Assembly: GCA_017591395.1 (NCBI GenBank)
Contig: WEDG01002907.1
Span: 1 to 64,000, forward strand
Length of the DNA stretch: 64,000 nucleotides
Origin: Schistocephalus solidus
Taxonomy: Eukaryota; Platyhelminthes; Cestoda; Diphyllobothriidea; Diphyllobothriidae
Direction of reading: 5' to 3'
The stretch's first letter is position 1. The number at the start of each line of letters is the position of its first letter. Positions 9,546-19,690 of the stretch are shown here, piece after piece. A model generated the notes under the pieces. That model ran no database searches, was not told where the DNA came from, and saw nothing but the letters and a program-made list of their open reading frames with translations. The position numbers were made by a program, and so were the translations under genes.

Positions 9546-10604
9546 TGAGAAGGAAGTATTTAAGTCACTTTAAGTCATTTTTAAGTCACTTTATTGATGA
9601 AATTAGGACTTTCGCCTTGAGCTCCCCTATTCACATTCAAAAATGATAAAAGAAATAAATGTTAACAGCAATAACTCTGGAGAATGAAAACGAAACGTCA
9701 TCGATATGTGTGGGCCAGGCATAAAGCTGCTACTACCGACACAAGCTTCATCTGTATATATTAGTTTCTCAGCAAATGAGAGTATCCAGTTTGCATTTAA
9801 AGGCGTCAACAGTTTCAGAAAGGATCAATTTCATCAGGAGTCCGTTCCATGCAACAACCCCTCAGTGAAAAGGCGATCCGATGACGCCCGTGCGGACCAA
9901 CTTCCTCACATTTTAAAGCGTGGGGATGACCCCGCAGATTTTCCGTCTCCAGCCACAATTGAAGTCAGCACCCTAGGGTCACATTCACGGCCTCTGATAA
10001 CCGTTTGGTTTGGATGAGGTTACCGCGCAAAAGCTTCCTGATGTAAAATTTATATAAACCGTCTCAACCAATTTGGCTCTCGTACAAGACGACCAAGGCC
10101 CCTTTATCATCTCAGCCCACGCCCGTACTCGTTCGAGCTTTCAGATAACCTTCCTAAACCAAGGACGCCAGAATTCACGGCATATTCCAAGTGATATCGA
10201 ACAAATGTTCTTGCAGGTTTTTCGAATTGTCTCTTATTAATCTGCACAACCACGTCTGAGCAATGTAAATCAAACTTAGGTTGCATCGTTTAGTTGCTCT
10301 TTACACACTTTGAAGATGGTTTGAGTGGAGGATTTTTATTGAAAACCGAGGTCCTTCTGTTCCTCAACACCGAAAGGCTGCTCATTGAGAAGGTATTGCA
10401 AGAATCATCCTTCTTACTGAGATGCTTTCTGCTAGGAGTCTTAGGACCACACATACTTCCCAACGTTCTCAACTTTGGAGAGCCAACGAGCGAGGCTTTG
10501 CTGCTAAGATGGTTGAGACTCTCTTGAAGTGCGTGCCTATCGGCATTAGATCTGATAACCCTCCCCAATTTAACTTCGTCTGCAAACATGACGGCATGCA
10601 ACCC
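9546..10604 (-). mobile_element. LINE-E2 3' half (left arm)
   Basis: Mirror of 13567-14626. It starts (coding sense) at the AVMFADEVKLGRVI block (10601-10290 frame), runs through KDLGF and HLEYAVQAWR homologues with deletions relative to the right arm, and ends in the E2 hairpin tail near 9546-9620 with AGTCACTTTA repeats. Decayed by frameshifts. Confidence 0.75.
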
Positions 10605-11885
10605 AGGTCTTCAACGCAGTCGTGGTGCTGCAAACATATGTATGTCAAGCCCGATGTTTGAATTTATCCACAGACTGGGACATTAGAATCGCCTCAGGTA
10701 GGTTATTCCACGGTTCCACGACACAGTATGGTGAACAAAAATACTTCCTAACATCCAATCTTACTTGAACACACTTAGTTTGAATGGATGACCTCGGAGA
10801 TTATTCGTAGGTGGCAAGTTGAAAAAGTCATCACATAGGAGGTCGCAATCCATGCCACGCACGATACGGAAGGTTTTTATCAAGTCTCAGCGCAACTGCC
10901 TATAACTCAGAGGATAGAGCTTTAGGTTATTTAGACGAATCTCATATGGCAGTTCACCTTGACCTCTTACTAATTTTGTGGCTCGCCGCTGCACCCTTTC
11001 GAGCATGTTGTAGTCCTGTTGGGTCCACGGTCGCCAGGCTTGGATCGCATATTCAAGATGTAGCCTTACAAACGTACCAAAGACTTTAGAAAAGCAGTCT
11101 TCATCAAAAACTTTAAATGCCCGCTTGATAGCGTACAGCATTGAATTGGCGGTTTAGCTGCCTTGTAACATTGCGTAGAAGGCTTCAGGTTGTCTTTTCA
11201 TCCAAACTCCAAGATCCTTCTGTGTGTTTGCTTCTCGGGTGGCAAACCATTCAAATAGTAGGGTCGCATATCAGTGACCTGATTTCGATTTCCCAGACGT
11301 AGCAGGGCGCATTTGTTTGAGTTGAAGGACAAGAGCCATTTGCGGGACCACTCGTCCAATCGACGAAGATTTTCTTGGAAATCGTCTCCATCGGCAGCAT
11401 TGTGGATAACTTTCCAGATTTTTATATCGTCCGCAAACATAGCAAAGTCACAGTCCAATTCCTGTACACAATCATTAATGAACAAGAGAAATAGGATCGG
11501 TCCGAGCACTGAACCTTGTGGGACTCACTCTCGATGACTGTGCGCTTTGATCGCGATCCGCCTACACAGACCACTTGGGAACGACCAACGAGAAAATTCT
11601 TGATCCACGTAAGAAGTCTGCATATCCTGAATACTGGGCGCTCCCGTAGCTCCTCGAAACAAGATGGAGATAAAACCAGCTTCTCTGGTGAAAACAGACT
11701 GAAAGAATCCGTGAAAAGTGTAAGAAACTCTGTTTTACTTTCTGATATCTCGAAACTGTCATCAGCTTTCTCATAACAGGAATCGTTCCTGTTACGTGTG
11801 CGGTTTATTCCATGAATTTCATGGTCGCCTTCTTAATTATTGATTCCATTATTTTGCCAGCAAATGGAGGTTAGGTGACAGGCCA
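10605..11885 (-). mobile_element. LINE-E1 RT (left arm)
   Basis: Mirror of 12313-13566. The frame 11509-11198 keeps GPILFLLFINDCVQEL and AMFADDIKIWKVI with an intact FADD. 11141-10887 holds FVRLHLEYAIQAWRPW and MLERVQRRATKLVRGQ. Frameshifts separate the blocks. Its 3' end is fused to E2 at about 10605, the same junction as in the right arm, so the fusion is older than the inverted duplication. Confidence 0.8.
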
Positions 11886-12312
11886 TACCCTATTCCATTA
11901 TTATATCAATAGTCGAATAAAAAATAACAAGGAGACAGTAGCAGTACTTATGGATGGCAATGGTCTTGAAATCGTTGAATGTTGCGAGATAGCCGAGCTC
12001 TTGGGTCGGTTCTTTGCCTCGGTATTCACTAAAGAACTGGAACTTTAGCTTGACCATGACAACAGTGGTGTTATAGACACCGGTCCAGTGCTTGAATATA
12101 AACACTTCCCGGAACCTCTCGTGGAACGAGAACTGCAAAATCTCAAAGAAGCCAAGTCATCTGGTCCGGACGATTTACCGGCAAAGTTCTTGAAATAACT
12201 GGCCGGCGAACTCTCCAAACCACTAGCGCATATATTCAATTCGTCCTTTGAATCTGGGAAACTGCCATCCCCATATACAAGAGTGGGGCTCGATCTAATG
12301 TCAAAAATTATC
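11886..12312 (+). pseudogene. Single-copy spacer of the inverted repeat: E1 RT N-terminal region
   Basis: On the plus strand, across frameshifts, it reads LMDGNGLEIVECCEIAELL, then GRFFASVFTKEL and AKSSGPDDLPAKFL, the region just before and at the start of a CR1 RT. It runs straight into the right arm, so it is the upstream part of the right-arm E1 copy. The left arm lacks it. Confidence 0.75.
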
Positions 12313-13566
12313 GGCCTGTCACCCTAACCTCCATTTGCTGTAAAATAATGGAATCAATAATTAAGAAGGCGACCATGAAATTCATGGAATAAAACCGCAC
12401 ACGTAACAGGAACCCGATTCCTGTTATGAGAAACGATGACAGTTTCGAGATATCAGAAAGTAAAAACAAAGTTTACACTTTTCACAGTTCTTTCAGTCTG
12501 TTTTCACCAGAGAAGCTGGTTTTATTCCATCTTGTTTCGAGACTACGGGAGCGCCAATTATTCAGGATATGCAGACTTCTTACGTGGATCAAGAATTTTC
12601 TCGTTGGTCGTTCCCAAGTGGTCTGTGTAGGCGGATCGCAATCAAAGTGCACAGTCATCGAGAGTGGAGTCCCACAAGGTTCAGTGCTTGGGCCGATCCT
12701 ATTTCTCCGTTTCATTAATGATTGTGTACAGGAATTGGACTGTGACTTTGCTATGTTTGCGGACAATATGAAAATCTGGAAAGTTATCCACAATGCTTCC
12801 GATAGAGACGATTTCCAAGAAAATCTTCGTCGATTAGACGATTAGTCCTGCAAATGGCTCTTGTCCTTCAACTTAAACAAATGCGCCCTACTACGTTTGG
12901 TAAATCGAAATCAGGTCACTGACATGCGGCCCTACTATTTGAATGGTTTGCCACTCCGAGAAGCAAACAAACAGAAGGATCTTGGAGTTTGGATGAAAGA
13001 CAACCTGATGCCTTCTACGCAATGTTACAAGGCAGCTAAAGCCGCCAATTCAATGATGTACGCTATCAAGCGGGCATTTAAAGTTTTATATGAAGACTGC
13101 TTTTCTAAAGTCTTTGGTATGTTTGTAAGGCCTCATCTTGAATATAAAACCCAAGCGTGGCGACCGTGGCCCCAACAGGACTACAACATGCTCGAAAGGG
13201 TGCAGCGGCGAGCCACAAAATTAGTAAGAGGTCAAGGGGAACTGCCATATGAGATTCGTCTAAATAACCTGTAGCTCTATCCTCTGAGTTATAGGCAGTT
13301 GCGCTGAGACTTGATAAAAACCTTCCGTATCGTGCGTGGCATGGATTGCGACCTCCTATGTGATGACTTTTTTCAACTTGCCACCTCGAATAATCTCCGA
13401 GGTCATCCATTCAAACTAAGTGTGTTCCAAGTAAGATTGGATGTTAGGAAGTATTTGTTCACCAACTGTGTCGTGGAACCGTGGAATAACCTACCTGAGG
13501 CGATTCTAATATCCCAGTCTGTGGATAAATTCAAACATGGGCTTGACATACATATGTTGCAGCACC
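12313..13566 (+). pseudogene. LINE-E1 RT (right arm)
   Basis: Continues the spacer: NYRPVTLTSICCKIMES, then ESGVPQGSVLGPILF (motif B region) and AMFADNMKIWKVI, where the second catalytic Asp of FADD is Asn. 12861-13274 holds NKCALLRLVNRNQV and MLERVQRRATKLVRGQ. From 13311 the thumb continues in the open chimeric frame. Motif A and flanks (12430-12600) are frameshifted. Closely related to the solo E1 copy at 20453-21116. Confidence 0.85.
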
Positions 13567-14270
13567 ACGACTGCGTTGAAGACCTGGGTTGCAGTGCCGT
13601 CATGTTTGCAGACGAAGTTAAATTGGGGAGGGTTATCAGATCTAATGCCGATAGGCACGCACTTCAAGAGAGTCTCAACCATCTTAGCAGCAAGTCTGCT
13701 CGTTGGCTCTTAAAGTTGAACGTTGGGAAGTATGTGGTCCTAAGACTCCTTAGCAGAAAGACCAGTAAGAAGGATGATTCTTACCAATACCTTCTCAATG
13801 AGCAGCCCCTTTCGATTGTTGAGGAACAGAAGGACCTCGGTTTTCTAATAAAATCCTCACTCAAACCATCTTCAAAGTGTGTAAAGGCAACTAAACGTGC
13901 AACACAAGTTTTATTTGTGCTCAGACGTGGATTTGTGCAGATTAATAAGGAACAATTCCGAAAAACCTACAGAGCATTTGTTCGATATCACTTGGAATAT
14001 GCCGTACAGGCCTGGCGTCCTTGGTTTAGGAAGGATTATCTACAGCTCGAACGAGTACAGGCGTGGGCTACGAAGATGATAAAGAACCTTAGTCATCTGC
14101 CTTACGAAACCAAATTAGTTGAACTTGATTTGTTTCCTCTCAGTTACAGGAAACTGCGCGGTAACCTCATCCAAACCAAACGGATTATCAGAGGCCGTGA
14201 ATGTGACCTAGAATTTGCTGACTTCTTCGAATTGGCTGAGACGGAAAATCTGCGGGGGTCATCCCTTTAA
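13311..14270 (+). pseudogene. 319-codon chimeric frame: E1 RT thumb fused to E2 RT
   Basis: An uninterrupted frame whose first ~84 codons are the E1 thumb (FRIVRGMDCDLL, VEPWNNLPEAI, FKHGLDIHMLQ). From about 13567 it changes, without any 3' UTR, into a second RT beginning just before motif C (DCVEDLGCSAVMFADE). It continues through KDLGFLIKSSLKPSSKC, RYHLEYAVQAWRPW and FPLSYRKLRGNL. Motif C is FADE rather than FADD, so catalysis would be impaired. In the solo E1 at 20.9 kb the frame ends HMLQYLEDYVTP, which fixes the junction. A TGA lies just upstream of 13311. Probably fossil, but it is the longest fused frame in this LINE set. Confidence 0.75.
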
Positions 14271-14626
14271 AATGTAGAGGAAGTTGGTCCACACGGACGT
14301 CTGTCGGATCGCCTTTTCACTGAGGGTTGTTGGTGCATGGAACGGACTCCCTGATGAGGTGATCCTTTCAGAAACTGTTGACGCCTTTAAATGCAAACTG
14401 GATACTCATTTGCTGAGAAACTATTATACATATAATGAAGCTTGTGTCAGTAGTAGCAGTTTATGCCTGGCCCACACATATCGATGACCTTTCGTTTTCA
14501 TTTTCCAGAGTTATTGCTGTTAACATTTATTCTTTTATCATTTTTGAATGTGAATAGGGAGCTCAAAGGCGAAAGTCTAATTCCCTCAATAAAGTGACTT
14601 AAAATGACTTAAAGTGACTTAAATAC
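14271..14626 (+). mobile_element. LINE-E2 C-terminus and 3' UTR with hairpin tail (right arm)
   Basis: GAWNGLPDEVILSETVDAFK ends the RT (14284-14410). The 3' UTR has the family sequence GCCTGGCCCACACATATCGA (also at 25.3 and 37.8 kb). A hairpin follows at 14555-14586: an AGGGA/TTCCCT outer stem around GGC-GAAA-GTC. Three copies of AAAGTGACTT or close variants end the element at about 14624. Confidence 0.8.
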
Positions 14627-14990
14627 TTCCTTCTCCAACAGATTCCAGCTGACGAAGCGAAAGTTTTTTGGTCAGGAGACGGGAAACAGACTTTTATCTC
14701 CTTTTTCGAATAAATAATAGCTCAGATCTCCCCAAGCTTTCTGTCATTACCCTTGTTAGCCTTCCTTATAACCTAAGAAATTCTGCACTAATTATACCCC
14801 ACCTGCATCCTCCAAGTGTAAACACTCTCTATTCTTTGCTTCGATGTATAGTTTTCGTTGAATTAAGTTGCCTATTAAAATTAGGTCATTAACTAGTCTA
14901 TCTGCATTCAAGCGAAGACTGCAAATTTATCTTGACACTGATTCTATTTACCTTTTTATTTTCGTCATCGTTTCCAAGTAGCTTTCTCTA
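14627..14990 (+). mobile_element. LINE-I 3' RT fragment (right arm)
   Basis: The frame 14668-14892 reads FYLLFRINNSSDLPKL and VSLPYNLRNSALIIPHL, a CR1-type thumb of a family not otherwise seen here except in the left arm. E2 ends immediately upstream, so E2 probably inserted into, or beside, LINE-I before the duplication. Confidence 0.6.
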
Positions 14991-15080
14991 TGACTCGGAG
15001 AAAAGAACATTGAATCCTTCATGAACCATGATGTCTCCTTATATCACCAGTCATTCAAATGATGAAGTCATTCGGACGTT

Positions 15081-15094
15081 CACGTCCGGACGTG
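15081..15094. other. Perfect 14-bp palindrome CACGTCCGGACGTG (right arm)
   Basis: Same palindrome as at 9088-9101, in the non-coding block 14991-15328 between LINE-I and the gypsy fragment. Conserved between arms that differ by ~5% elsewhere, but 14 bases is too short for that to mean selection. Confidence 0.4.
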
Positions 15095-15328
15095 CACAGT
15101 CTAAAATGCTGCCATTTTGTTGGATATATACCATCATCAGAATTCAATTCTGGATCCAAAGATGCTGAGGCTTCAAGTTCACTGATACCTTTTCACGAGA
15201 TTTTGTTTCATGTGCCATAGGGATCAAAAACGAACGATATCGACGTTTCCTTTTCTCATTCTGTAAATATTCGTACATTTTATATCCACACATTGCCATA
15301 ATTTTTTTTCGTTAGTAATGTTTGTTTT

Positions 15329-15372
15329 GACAGAGTGCCTTGCCGGCGCTAAACAAATATTAATTATAAATG
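15329..15372 (+). repeat. Family-M tail-only micro-insertion, copy 2 (right arm)
   Basis: Reads GACAGAGTGCCTTGCCGG then CGCTAAACAAATATTAATTA. It splits the gypsy RT just after the ADIICPSF block, showing it inserted into gypsy before the arms were duplicated. Confidence 0.75.
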
Positions 15373-15650
15373 AGGGACAGATGATGTCCGCACTTATGAG
15401 GTCATCTAGCAACTTCTCGACTATGGCCCTATAATCGATGGGGATGCAGTGAGATGTCTGCCACAGTGGTTTGACGGAACCTTGATCGATCACATGTCGC
15501 GTTATTTTTGTGCGTCCGATTTCGGAAGGTGCCCAGGCTAACACTTCGGGGAATGATTGCAGAATGAACTTGATCTCAGTTAGCTGGTGAGGATCTACAT
15601 CGGATATTTGGGATAACAGCTCGTCCACGTTTGTTGGTGGGAACGTTACT
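15373..15650 (-). pseudogene. gypsy pol: linker and N-terminus of RT
   Basis: The frame from 15628 begins MDELLSQISDVDPHQLTEI, then FPEVLAWAPSEIGRTKITRH and IPIDYRAIVEKLLDDLISA, ending ADIICPS. This is the characteristic sequence at the protease-RT junction of Ty3/gypsy pol, up to just before RT motif 1. No catalytic RT motif is included. Coding frame is well kept over ~85 residues. Confidence 0.8.
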
Positions 15651-16335
15651 TACGCGATCACAGAATCATATATCTGATCGGGTATCATCTCTGTCGATAC
15701 AAGTTTACAGGTCTGTGTAGGTCTTAAGTGTTACTTTTGGTCTTTGACCTGTATAATACAGTCTGTTTTGGAGAGGATATTGACCCAAAGTATAAAGTCC
15801 CAATCGAGGTTGGGGGACTACTAAAAAATCGTGTCTGATCGTTGTAGAACCGAGCCACACTGGCAACTGTATCTTTCCCATGATCGTAATCGAGGTAGTA
15901 TTGGCAGCCTTAGGGTTCGGTCTAGGTTAAGGTACGATGGTGTCCGAGAGTATTCGTGGGGAAATCGTGGAGGCCTGTACAAGTGAAACATAAGATCCCG
16001 TTTCAACGAGGGCTCGTTTTTTATATCCCGCGTGGTCAAGATCTACCGTAAGTTATGGAAATATTGAAGGAATCTGTGCACAAGCAGGGAAACAGATGTG
16101 GACTTACAGTAAGAATTGTTTCCACAACGACGGACTCGGGATCCATAGGTGGCACAATATTGGCAACCCGGGCGGTAGTTCGGGAACCGGACAAGCAGTT
16201 GACGAGTCTGTCGGGCTGACGCGTCAGGTAGAGTATTGCTTACATGGATTTTTATGTTCTGGACTTCCGCATGCAATTGAAAGTCGTCATATCTCTTGAA
16301 TTGACAAATTGCCGCCACCAGGCTTGGTCGGGGTG
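15651..16335 (-). pseudogene. gypsy gag C-terminus / protease region, decayed
   Basis: Two adjacent frames, 16318-16043 (MAAICQFKRYDDFQLHAEVQ) and 16039-15821, fill the space between gag and RT. No D-T/S-G protease triad and no CCHC knuckle is clearly readable, so assignment rests on position. The region is shorter than a normal gag end plus protease, suggesting deletions. Confidence 0.45.
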
Positions 16336-17013
16336 AAGGATGAAAATGTTTACAGCAGTATGCTCAAGAAGGCCTGTCACAAAATGGTGGAGTATATGTT
16401 CATCTCGATCAACCTGTGGCTCGTTGGAGAAACAATGGTTGCTAGATGACCAACTTATAGGGCAAATTCATCGAAAGATTGATTGCGAGTTTGTTTATTG
16501 TTTGAAAAACGTTAAAAGGCAGTCCCCGGAGTTAACTGGTTGTCGAAGAGAGTGGACAGCAACGCGGTTGCGGTCTAAAAGGGTAATTTAATATTAACTC
16601 CTACAGTAAGGGCGAGTTTGCGGGTAGGAGGAGAGAAGAATCTTAACATGAAGTAGGTATGGTTGGCTGGGGGGAACATCAGCAAGGGAGTAAGAAAGTT
16701 TGATCAGCCAGTCACGAATGTTTTGGCCCGATTCGTAAGCGTCGGGGGGCTATAAGGGATCTAGGTAGCGGTCTGACAGATGGGTTGGATGGTTGTGTGT
16801 TTTTAATGTCTGAGGTTGCAAAATGGGAGGTGACAACGTACTGACACCACCTGCCATCAATATAACGTCCTTCTTATCTTCGTCACTATGAAGTTGACTT
16901 TCATCTTCCGTATTAGATCCAGATTCAGCGAAAGATTCATCGCAGTCAAGTAGAGCAGTCTCTGTAACAGATTCATCCATCTCAGGCTTGTCTTGTCGTT
17001 GAGACTCATTCAT
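16336..17013 (-). pseudogene. gypsy gag-like protein N-terminal part
   Basis: 17013-16750 reads MNESQRQDKPEMDESV with an acidic Ser/Glu-rich leader, then PPDAYESGQNIRDWLIKL (crossing the stop near 16750), a pattern shared by flatworm gypsy Gag proteins (P-x-D-x-Y-E-x-G-x-N-I-x-D-W-L). Further on DEHILHHFVTGLLEH matches the Gag helix usually reading R-V-L-D-Q-F-I-x-G-L. Interrupted by several stops. Confidence 0.6.
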
Positions 17014-17349
17014 ATTAAGGCTCGTTATACTAGGCAGTTTAGAGATGAGATAGATATTTATTCACAGATAGAGTTTATGAAGCGTAGAAAATAGTAGTTC
17101 GAAATAATATCTAGGATAGATTCAAATAATGAAGGATAATAAATAGTATATACTCCACCGGATAGGATGTGTTAAACGAACGAAGGAAGTATTTTCAGAC
17201 GATAGATCTTGTAAGGGCTGAGAGTCCTTGATCAGCGAGGATTCGGATAACGTCACGGTTGCTGGAGTACAGAAGGGGAAAGGTAAGTGAGATTGAGAGT
17301 GTTTAAAAAACCCTCCCGGCTACTGCCCGTAATGTCCGTTTCAAGGGTA

Positions 17350-17416
17350 GGCTGCGTTTGAAGGTTATTTCAACCCGCGACCGAAGGTCATAAGCATTGA
17401 CGATTGAACTACCCAA
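17350..17416 (-). repeat. tRNA-like sequence (possible SINE relic)
   Basis: On the minus strand GGGTAGTTCAATCGTCAATG resembles an A box, and GGTCGCGGGTTGAAAT resembles a T arm/B box with one substitution. The full tRNA cloverleaf is not convincing. It lies in an otherwise empty stretch between gypsy gag and LINE-J (17014-17628) and could be a tRNA-derived SINE fragment. Confidence 0.35.
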
Positions 17417-17651
17417 CAGATTTCCTGAAAGGCGTTTCCTGTATAATAGCTGTTTTGCTGCAGCATCTATATCTATTAATTATCTTCCAAAATGAATAGA
17501 TAGGAAAGGTACTTGCCCCAATCTTTATTGATCACACTGCCAATTCTGAGCAAGAACCATGATACAAATGACTGTCTTGAAGGTAAGGCATCACAAGAAA
17601 TATAGGCTGGATGAAAAGAGGATTATTTTTTATTTTTATTTTATTTATTTA

Positions 17652-17669
17652 TTGCCAGTTTACAGGCAA
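17652..17669 (-). other. LINE-J 3'-terminal hairpin
   Basis: TTGCC and GGCAA form a perfect 5-bp stem around an 8-nt loop directly before the A-rich tail. The solo J tail at 46.66 kb keeps it. Short 3' hairpins next to a simple tail are recognised by the RT in several LINE families. Confidence 0.5.
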
Positions 17670-17699
17670 GGTCAAAAAAATATACAGTATAGGGTCAAG

Positions 17700-17759
17700 C
17701 TGACAGTGAAAAAAACTCCTGATCGTTGTTTCTGGTGTTTTCAGGAGAAAAAACTGCAG
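17700..17759 (-). ncRNA. ENE-like triple-helix RNA element in LINE-J 3' UTR
   Basis: In LINE sense: lower stem CTG plus CAGT pairing ACTG plus CAG with a single bulged T (17759-17753 with 17707-17700), internal loop U5 opposite U7C, upper stem CTCCTGA/TCAGGAG of 7 bp (17747-17741 with 17722-17716), 18-nt loop. Relative to LINE-A the stem sequences differ but pairing is kept. Confidence 0.6.
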
Positions 17760-18267
17760 CTTATTGAGTAATTAAAGTTCTGGACAGGGACGCGTTAACA
17801 CAGGTGCCCGGTAAAGAACCTCTCCATTCAGTGTTACGGATCCGATATTCTGCACCAGCAGGTATTTCGGCGAGCGGCTGTTCACTGTCGACTGAGAAAA
17901 AAGCCGATTGAGGTTTGCAGAACCAGTAATATTGCCCTCAGCATGAAGACCGGCACAGGATTCAGAGTCCATGAACGCCATCAGAACCGAAGAGAGCTTC
18001 AACAGAGTCAGCACCCAAAAGTTTTAGAAGGTGTCCTGAATGTAGAAAACTAGTGACAGTTCGCGTAAACAAGGGATAGCTTTGCTGAATTTTGATACTT
18101 CTAGGTAGCTTATTCCAGATTGCTATAGCGTTTACCGAAAAAACTGTCGGTATCTAACTGTGCGTGCCAAAGAAAGAAATAAAACTACATCTCGATGACT
18201 GGTGCGTCGAGAGTGGTCGAGGTGACTCAGAGATATAAGGGGGTTAAATGTACGACTGTTTAGTAGT

Positions 18268-19671
18268 TTAAACAGTAAAAAAATAGTCCCTTCTGTAATC
18301 TGCGAAGCCACAGCGGGTCAAGGCTTGTAAGCTCACAGCGTTGGTGATAGGACAGGTTTCGGTGATCTGAATAGAAAACTCTTTTTTTGTAAAGAAGTGC
18401 TGGACTGATTCTATCTTCTTTCGTTCACTAGCGTGCAGAAGACTAAATAGAAACGAGCAATATTCCAGACTAGGCCTGACATACATTTTATAGAGGCTGA
18501 TTCTAATTTTGACGGTTTTGAAATTTCTGAGAATAAACCCAGTAGTTTGGCGTGCTTTCGAGACAATCAGGGCGCAGTGCTCTGACAGATTAAGACTACT
18601 AGAGTATGATATGCCCAGATCCTTTATAAGTCGGGGCACGTTTAGATCGTGACCGTCTATGCTTAGGTGGGGCTGATGGTTGCTGCCAATAACCATCACG
18701 GAACACTTTTTGCCAAGAAAGTGAGAGGCGCCATGTGCGACACCACTGAGCAAAGGCCTGAAGATCCGTTTTTGTAAGAGCTCAAGCACGATGTTGCGAT
18801 CAACCGGTTTTATATCGATAGGCAACTTTTTAAATCGTCAGCGTACATAAAAGGGCCTACCATACTGAAAACAATCAGGAACATCGTTGACAAAGAGGCA
18901 AAATAGAAGCGGGCCGAGCACGCTGCCATGAATAACTCCGCTCCTCACATGCGTGGGGTTGGAGATAACATCAGAAATTTTAACCCGTTGTGCGCGAGCA
19001 TTCAAATAGGAAAATATTAAGTTCAGAAGCTTGTTACCTATGCCGAAGGAGGCAAGGTTCAGCAGTAGGAGATCATGGTCAACACGATCAAAAGCCTTAG
19101 TGAAATCGAAGTAAACGGTGTAAATTGCAAAACCGCTGTCTCTAGATTGTAGCACATGATCAAAGAAAGAGAGCTGGCAAGTGTCACAAGACCTTTTTTC
19201 GAGAAAACCATGCTGAGCCGCATTAAGTAGGTTATTTTCTCTTAGGTGACACATCATTTTGTCTTTGATCAAGGACTCGAAGATCTTCGAGACTGCTGGT
19301 AGTGTATTTATTGGTCTAAAGTCGTCAAATGACGTAGGTCGGCCGTGTTTCGGAATAGGCAGTATGTGCGATTCCTTCCATAAAGTAGGGAAAGTTTCAC
19401 TTTCAAGAGCAAGATTAAATATCTTATACAGAAGGGACGGAAATATATCGTTTGCATCCGCCTTTAGAACACTAACCGGGACGCCATCTGGTCCTGGACG
19501 GTAAGATTGATGAAAACGCCGAATGGCTACGGTCACGTCCCAAAGGGTAAAAGTTATGGTTTCGAGGACGTTACCGGTCCAAACCCGGATGTTAAGAAAG
19601 GACGCGACGGTATGTTCACTAAACGTTCTAGACAAGAAAGCATTGAAGCTATCAGCAGTCAACTTATGCAT
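18268..19671 (-). pseudogene. LINE-J reverse transcriptase
   Basis: Frame 1 (19671-18838) has RPGPDGVPVSVLKAD, the N-terminal RT blocks, SCDTCQLSFFDHVLQ, motif A VYFDFTKAFDRVDHDLL and the motif B region SGVIHGSVLGPLLF (the usual Q is H). Just before motif C a one-base slip shifts the frame; FMYADDLKK with both aspartates is readable at 18850-18826. Frame 2 (18825-18268) continues with KDLGISYSSSLNL and MYVRPSLEYCSFLF. Only this frameshift and few stops separate it from an open RT, so it is among the youngest copies here. Confidence 0.88.
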
Positions 19672-19690
19672 TGAGCTCCAGTGTCATGTG

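Larger units (their letters stand above)
8611..15582. repeat. Giant inverted repeat, arms ~3.27 kb, spacer ~0.43 kb
   Basis: 8611-11885 reads as the reverse complement of 12313-15582. Position sums stay near 24,193-24,198 from the outer edge (8611 with 15582) to the inner edge (11885 with 12313), so the arms are collinear throughout. Each arm contains, from outside in: Ty3/gypsy RT start, a tail-only micro-insertion, a non-coding block, LINE-I 3' fragment, E2 3' half, E2/E1 junction, E1 RT. By eye two sampled stretches of 190-260 bases are ~95% identical, with scattered 1-2 base indels. It is either a real inverted duplication or an assembly/read palindrome; the divergence favours a real, old event but does not prove it. 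Confidence 0.85.
15224..17013 (-). mobile_element. Ty3/gypsy-like LTR retrotransposon, internal part (gag to start of RT)
   Basis: Minus strand, gag at 17013 down to RT at 15373. The 3' remainder (RT core, RNase H, integrase, LTR) is missing, replaced by the micro-insertion and the inverted-repeat block. I could not identify an LTR or primer-binding site around 17014-17330. Only the RT-proximal part is duplicated in the left arm of the inverted repeat, because the duplication boundary (15582) lies inside pol. Confidence 0.75.
17629..19690 (-). mobile_element. LINE-J, 5'-truncated CR1/L2-like retrotransposon
   Basis: RT at 19671-18268, then a ~600-bp 3' UTR with an ENE-like element (17700-17759). 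A terminal hairpin TTGCC/GGCAA (17652-17669) is followed by an A-rich tail with TAAA repeats (17629-17650). Its last ~130 bp are duplicated as a solo insertion at 46655-46795 and ~75 bp at 38041-38118. The 5' end near 19690 falls in the region just before the RT, so this copy lacks endonuclease and ORF1. Confidence 0.85.

Noticed and set aside
8611..15582. Inverted repeat as terminal inverted repeats of one DNA transposon
   Set aside because: No transposase; the arms are made of unrelated retroelement fragments, and the spacer is part of the right-arm LINE RT.
17014..17334. Gypsy 5' LTR
   Set aside because: Expected next to gag, but there is no second LTR copy in the window to compare with and no clear TG...CA ends or primer-binding site.
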